Source: Oceaniferula marina (GTDB lineage: Bacteria > Verrucomicrobiota > Verrucomicrobiia > Verrucomicrobiales > Akkermansiaceae). Taken from it: a DNA stretch of 64,000 bases. Shown piece after piece: positions 60,594 to 64,000 of the stretch. Position 1 is the stretch's first letter. Each line of letters starts with the position of its first letter. The position numbers and the translations under genes were made by a program. A model generated the notes under the pieces. That model was not told the origin of the DNA. It saw only the letters and a program-made list of their open reading frames with translations, and ran no database searches. The stretch is from the NCBI RefSeq assembly GCF_013391475.1, contig NZ_JACBAZ010000004.1, positions 372,001 to 436,000 of the forward strand. The letters are read 5' to 3'.

Positions 60594-62853
60594 GCCTATT
60601 TCCTTTCTGTCTTTGTTGCCGCGCCAGCATAAGCTCTACCAGAGCCAGATGGAACACGATCGTTGATTCAGCTCCTTGATTTGAATTGAGGCGGTCTGCT
60701 TGCAAGGCATCATGGCAGCCACCGGTCGTTTCATCGTAAAGTTTCAAACCGAGATCATTATGGCCGGTAAACCACGCCAGACAAAAATCAGCCTGGGCCT
60801 GCCAAAACGGATCCCCGGTTGCAGCTTCCGCCTGAAGGCAAGCCGACACCATCGCACTGGCCTCGAGCGGTTGTTGGTCGAACTGCGCTCTTTCCCCACC
60901 CTTTTGCCAGAATCCATAACAACCCACTGGAGAAAACCATCCACCTTCCGCCGTCTGAACCTCCACTAGCCAGCGCAAACTATCCAGACCCACTTGCAGA
61001 CACCGCTCACTGCCCATCCGCTGCCCACTTTGAATCAAGGCCTGGGATAAACGAGCGTTGTCATATGCTACAACAGATTCAAACCAAGCCCAAGTATCCC
61101 CCGTATGGTGTTGATACAAATCCAGAAGGCGGTCCACCAGAAGCTGCCGCATCCGAAGAACTTCCCGGTCTCCGGGGCAGCTCTCCAAATACGCATTGAT
61201 CGCCAACAAACCAAAAGCCCACGCCCGTGGTGATGTCACTTTAGCCAATTGGGCCAATCCCCTGTGAAAAAGCATCGCACACACTTCACGGTGTCCCAAA
61301 TCACCGGTCCACGCCACCCCGACACCGACCGCCCACATCGCCCGGGCATGACTGTCATCTGACCCCTCCAACTCCATCCACTCCAAGCCACGACTCATAA
61401 AGTTGCGGAACTTTCTGGTCCGGGGTTCAAACGCGTCCCACAAAAAAGCAAGATAGGTTCCGGCCAAAGAACAAAACGCATCCTTTCCCTTACCGTCACA
61501 TTCTAACTGACCAGCCAACACAGTCAAAATATACGCCCGTGCATTATCGTCCGAACAGCATCCTTCGGCATTGTTCGGCACATTGTGAACCGCATGCTGA
61601 AACATGCCCAAATGACTCGTCATCTCCACCATATGCTGAAAGTTCAATGGAGGAAGATCCCGCTGCACAGGCACCCGATTCACCACTCTGCCACTCCGCT
61701 GTGCCCGTGCCCGCTCAAAACTCGCCATGTAATTCCGGGCGGCGTGAGGCCAGGTCATCGTCCTCCCCATTTCATAGGCGCGCTTCCTTACTGCGGTCAT
61801 CAAACATGGATCCCCAAGGTAACGGTTCACAGCTTCCGTGATCGCTTCATGATCAGAAAACGGAACCAAAATCCCCCGCTCATCACTGAGCAACTCCTGT
61901 GCATGCCAATAAGGAGTTGAAACCACCGCCTTCCCCGCACCAAACGCATAGGATAAAGCACCCGATGTAATCTGGGCCTCATTCAAGTAGGGCGTCACAT
62001 AGATGTCTGCAGCTTCAATCATCGCGGTCAGTTCATCCAAATCCATAAACCGATTTTCAAACTTCACATGTTCGGCTACTCCAAGATCTTCTGCCAGCTT
62101 TTGTAACATCCCCCGGTAAGCCTCCCCCTCGTGCGCCCGCAAATGAGGGTGCGTCACGCCGGCAATCACATACACCACTTCCGGGTTCTCTCTTATAATT
62201 CCAGGCAATGCCCGAATCGCACACTCCAACCCTTTGTTAGGAGATAATAAACCAAAGGTTAACAATACGGTATTTCCTAACACACCAAACCGTTCCTTGT
62301 TATATTCCGGGTCAAGGAAAGGCACATCAATCACTCCATGATGAACCACATCCACTTTTTGTTCTGGCACTCCGTATACTTCAGCCAACATCTCCCGCCC
62401 ATGGTCCGCCATCACCACAAACCGATCACACAAGCGATGAAGCCCCATCATCACTCGACGTTGTTGTTCATTAGGCTCCCGCAAAATCGTATGCAGGGTA
62501 GCGACAACCGGCATTGTCACCCGCTCCAATAGCTCCAATAAATACACCCCGCAATCACCACCAAAAATACCAAACTCGTGCTGCACCGACAGCACTTCAA
62601 CCCCTCTCAAATTCAAAAAATCAGCGGCCTGTGCATAGGCCGCTTCATCCTCCTGATCGATCTCATACATCACACAATTCGGATACGCGTGTGACTGCCC
62701 GGGGTCCGTCATTGCCACAACCTGACACGCCGCCTCCGGGTACTCCGTCGCTAGCGCCCTGCGCAAATCCGTCGTAAATGTTGCAATCCCACACTGCCTG
62801 GGCACATGCCCTCCTATCCATGCTATGTTTCGAATTCGCGGCTCCTTAATCAT
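60547..62853 (-). CDS. GT4-family glycosyltransferase fused to an alpha/alpha-toroid-like domain
   Basis: A 768-aa two-part protein. Residues 1-385 form a GT-B fold of family GT4: GGHVPRQCGIATFTTDL at the N-terminus, VLLTFGLLSPNKGLE and the donor-site DIYVTPYLNEAQITSGALSYAFGAGKAVVSTPYW. Residues about 400-768 are helical with paired motifs (SDDNARAY, DDSHARAMWAVG, WFESVVAYDNARLSQAL, GGWFSPVGCYGFW, NSNQGAESTIVFHLAL) that look like an (alpha/alpha)6 toroid. No signal peptide. Together with the GH130 gene it suggests synthesis and turnover of a mannan- or glycan-like polymer (inference). Confidence 0.85.
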   Translation of the reverse strand: MIKEPRIRNIAWIGGHVPRQCGIATFTTDLRRALATEYPEAACQVVAMTDPGQSHAYPNCVMYEIDQEDEAAYAQAADFLNLRGVEVLSVQHEFGIFGGDCGVYLLELLERVTMPVVATLHTILREPNEQQRRVMMGLHRLCDRFVVMADHGREMLAEVYGVPEQKVDVVHHGVIDVPFLDPEYNKERFGVLGNTVLLTFGLLSPNKGLECAIRALPGIIRENPEVVYVIAGVTHPHLRAHEGEAYRGMLQKLAEDLGVAEHVKFENRFMDLDELTAMIEAADIYVTPYLNEAQITSGALSYAFGAGKAVVSTPYWHAQELLSDERGILVPFSDHEAITEAVNRYLGDPCLMTAVRKRAYEMGRTMTWPHAARNYMASFERARAQRSGRVVNRVPVQRDLPPLNFQHMVEMTSHLGMFQHAVHNVPNNAEGCCSDDNARAYILTVLAGQLECDGKGKDAFCSLAGTYLAFLWDAFEPRTRKFRNFMSRGLEWMELEGSDDSHARAMWAVGVGVAWTGDLGHREVCAMLFHRGLAQLAKVTSPRAWAFGLLAINAYLESCPGDREVLRMRQLLVDRLLDLYQHHTGDTWAWFESVVAYDNARLSQALIQSGQRMGSERCLQVGLDSLRWLVEVQTAEGGWFSPVGCYGFWQKGGERAQFDQQPLEASAMVSACLQAEAATGDPFWQAQADFCLAWFTGHNDLGLKLYDETTGGCHDALQADRLNSNQGAESTIVFHLALVELMLARQQRQKGNRHAPPPYTSDGHRVVT

Positions 62854-63027
62854 CGTTCATCGATCCCGGATTCATCAGGATACGACACGGACTCAGAACC
62901 CAGAACAAGCCACACGCCGGAAACAAATAACGCATTATTCCATTAACATCCTGCCCAAACCAACACCACCGTCAAGAGCTTTCTCATTCCCTAACTTAAG
63001 CTAACTATTTACTCGAGTGCTAAAATT

Positions 63028-63070
63028 ACAGCATTTAAACTTGACCACCCACGCTTTAAATGCTGTTTTT
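63028..63070 (+). promoter_or_regulatory. Perfect 12-bp inverted repeat before the DUF4349 gene
   Basis: ACAGCATTTAAA (63028-63039), 15-nt loop containing TTGACC, TTTAAATGCTGT (63055-63066), then TTTT. It ends 8 bp before the ATG. As RNA it would look like a terminator placed inside the leader; as DNA it could be an operator around a -35 box. Not distinguishable from sequence. Confidence 0.5.
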
Positions 63071-63078
63071 CCAGCACC

Positions 63079-63765
63079 ATGAATTCATCTTTCCTTTTGT
63101 ATCTGATTCCTTTAACCCTCGGTCTCTGCTCCTGCAGCAGCCACTTGTTACCCTCTGACCTTGCATACGCCTCCGCTCGTGAAGCTGGCTCCAGCCCATC
63201 CAGCAAATCGAATCCATCCAGTCGTCGGGTGCTACTAAAATCAGGAAGCATGAGTTTGGAGGTCGAGGATGTAGCCGCAGGCACCCGGCAAGTCACCAAC
63301 CTGGTGAAGCAAGGTCGCGGGCAAGTACTCACGATGGACAGCGACAAAAACGACCGTGGAGCCACCCATCTTGAACTGACGATCCCCAGCGACCAACTAG
63401 AAAAAACCATGGATCAGATTGGTAAACTCGGAAAAATCACCTCCCGGCGTGTCCACACGAGAGATGTCACAGATCAGTGGATCGACCTTCAGGCAAAGAT
63501 CAACAACACCCGGGCATTGCGCAACCGGCTGAGGGAACTGCTTCAAGCTTCGACCTCGGTTGAGGACACCTTGAAGGTGGAACGTGAGCTTGCACGTGTG
63601 CAAGCCGAACTCGACACCCTCGAAGGCACAATAAAGGCCATAACCAATCACAAGGCCTACAGCAAGCTGAGTGTGAGCATCACAAAAAAATCGATCCCCG
63701 GCCCGGTCGGCTTCGCCGTTAAAGGCACTTGGTGGGGGGTGAAAAAACTCTTTGTCATCCAGTAA
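63079..63765 (+). CDS. DUF4349 lipoprotein
   Basis: A 228-aa protein with a lipoprotein signal (LCSC, Cys19) and a DUF4349 domain: RRVLLKSGSMSLEVEDV, RGATHLELTIPSDQLEKTM, ITSRRVHTRDVTDQWIDLQAKINN, then a coiled-coil pair of helices (about 145-190), and a final SKLSVSITKKS strand. The family usually ends in a membrane helix, whereas here the C-terminus (GPVGFAVKGTWWGVKKLFVIQ) is only weakly hydrophobic. The role is unknown. Confidence 0.85.
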   Translation: MNSSFLLYLIPLTLGLCSCSSHLLPSDLAYASAREAGSSPSSKSNPSSRRVLLKSGSMSLEVEDVAAGTRQVTNLVKQGRGQVLTMDSDKNDRGATHLELTIPSDQLEKTMDQIGKLGKITSRRVHTRDVTDQWIDLQAKINNTRALRNRLRELLQASTSVEDTLKVERELARVQAELDTLEGTIKAITNHKAYSKLSVSITKKSIPGPVGFAVKGTWWGVKKLFVIQ

Positions 63766-63870
63766 GGACAAGCTCAACGGCCCAAACCTCGATTTTCAAC
63801 ATTCACACACACTTTCCACTGCCTAAACCCAAGCTGGACATGGTGCCGCAAGCCACTAGGATGTCCGCCC

Positions 63871-64000
63871 ATGAATTGCGACTTTCTTGTCATCGGCAGC
63901 GGGATTGCCGGACTTTCTTTTGCCATTCGGGCAGCAGAGCACGGTCAGGTCATCCTCATTTCGAAAGGCCAGGCAACCGAAACCAACACCTGGCGGGCCC
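63871..64000 (+). CDS. nadB: L-aspartate oxidase, N-terminal part (cut by window end)
   Basis: Only the first 43 codons are visible: MNCDFLVIGSGIAGLSFAIR, with the FAD-binding GxGxxG motif, and the following ISKGQATETNTWRA, which matches the start of NadB (where NTxxAQGG is usual). NadB begins the quinolinate route to NAD. Fumarate reductase/succinate dehydrogenase flavoproteins are a less likely alternative. The gene continues beyond the window. Confidence 0.8.
   Translation, partial: MNCDFLVIGSGIAGLSFAIRAAEHGQVILISKGQATETNTWRA

Overview
The window is a 64-kb piece of a bacterial chromosome, most likely from the phylum Verrucomicrobiota (order Verrucomicrobiales). The grounds are the mix of genes: a mraZ-rsmH-ftsL-ftsI-murE-murF-mraY-murD block with meso-DAP type MurE, a PurF of the long Bacteroidetes-like type, a DUF3127 protein, a secreted GH29 fucosidase, ExbB/ExbD with a large TPR protein, and MCE/Mla genes. 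The assignment is inference; there is no rRNA in the window. Almost all of it is ordinary housekeeping sequence with short gaps. I see no prophage, insertion-sequence transposase or CRISPR array, and I recognised no tRNA.

Layout. 1-849: no confident gene, but a cloverleaf-like inverted repeat and one copy of a 206-bp palindromic repeat. 850-14437 (minus): GH29 fucosidase, then (transcribed from 14437 downwards) mraZ, rsmH, ftsL-like, ftsI, murE, murF, mraY, murD, a LysM membrane protein and ftsW. 14607-15566 (plus): secreted alpha/beta hydrolase. 15959-20008 (minus): a thioredoxin-like lipoprotein with an in-frame TGA, ileS, lspA. 20102-26446: nadK, aminopeptidase P, second copy of the 206-bp repeat, recO (minus), prfB with a programmed +1 frameshift, gmk, separate coaC and coaB. 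26497-32227 (minus): hybrid double histidine kinase, response regulator, malQ. 32486-39680 (plus): AraC-type regulator, small secreted protein, solitary DNA methyltransferase, dus, mlaF, mlaD, pssA, amidase, L,D-transpeptidase. 39749-49991: folP, two secreted proteins of unknown function, then (minus) purM, purF, exbB, exbD, a small membrane protein and a TPR protein. 50139-58159: tilS, dtd, a DUF4332-like membrane protein (minus), valS (minus), tsaD, an EEP-fold hydrolase and a DUF3127 protein. 58307-64000: a second amidase, a GH130/GT4 pair (all minus), a DUF4349 lipoprotein and the start of nadB.

The most notable observation is at 19391-20008. A lipoprotein with a complete thioredoxin fold has TGA exactly where the first cysteine of the CxxC active site should be (UPPC). 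A 6-bp GC-rich hairpin with a 6-nt loop containing G begins 17 nt downstream, in the position and form expected of a bacterial SECIS element. I interpret this as a selenocysteine-containing thioredoxin-like lipoprotein that gene callers would split into two ORFs. About 3.4 kb away prfB, which encodes the factor that terminates at UGA, is itself controlled by a UGA frameshift. TGA is a normal stop elsewhere in the window (gmk, recO, rsmH), so this is not a genome-wide code change.

Many genes serve the envelope: precursor synthesis (murDEF, mraY), septal polymerisation (ftsW, ftsI), remodelling (two amidases, an L,D-transpeptidase, LysM), lipoprotein processing (lspA), phospholipid synthesis and transport (pssA, mlaFD), energised transport (exbBD) and a probable polysaccharide pair (GT4 + GH130).
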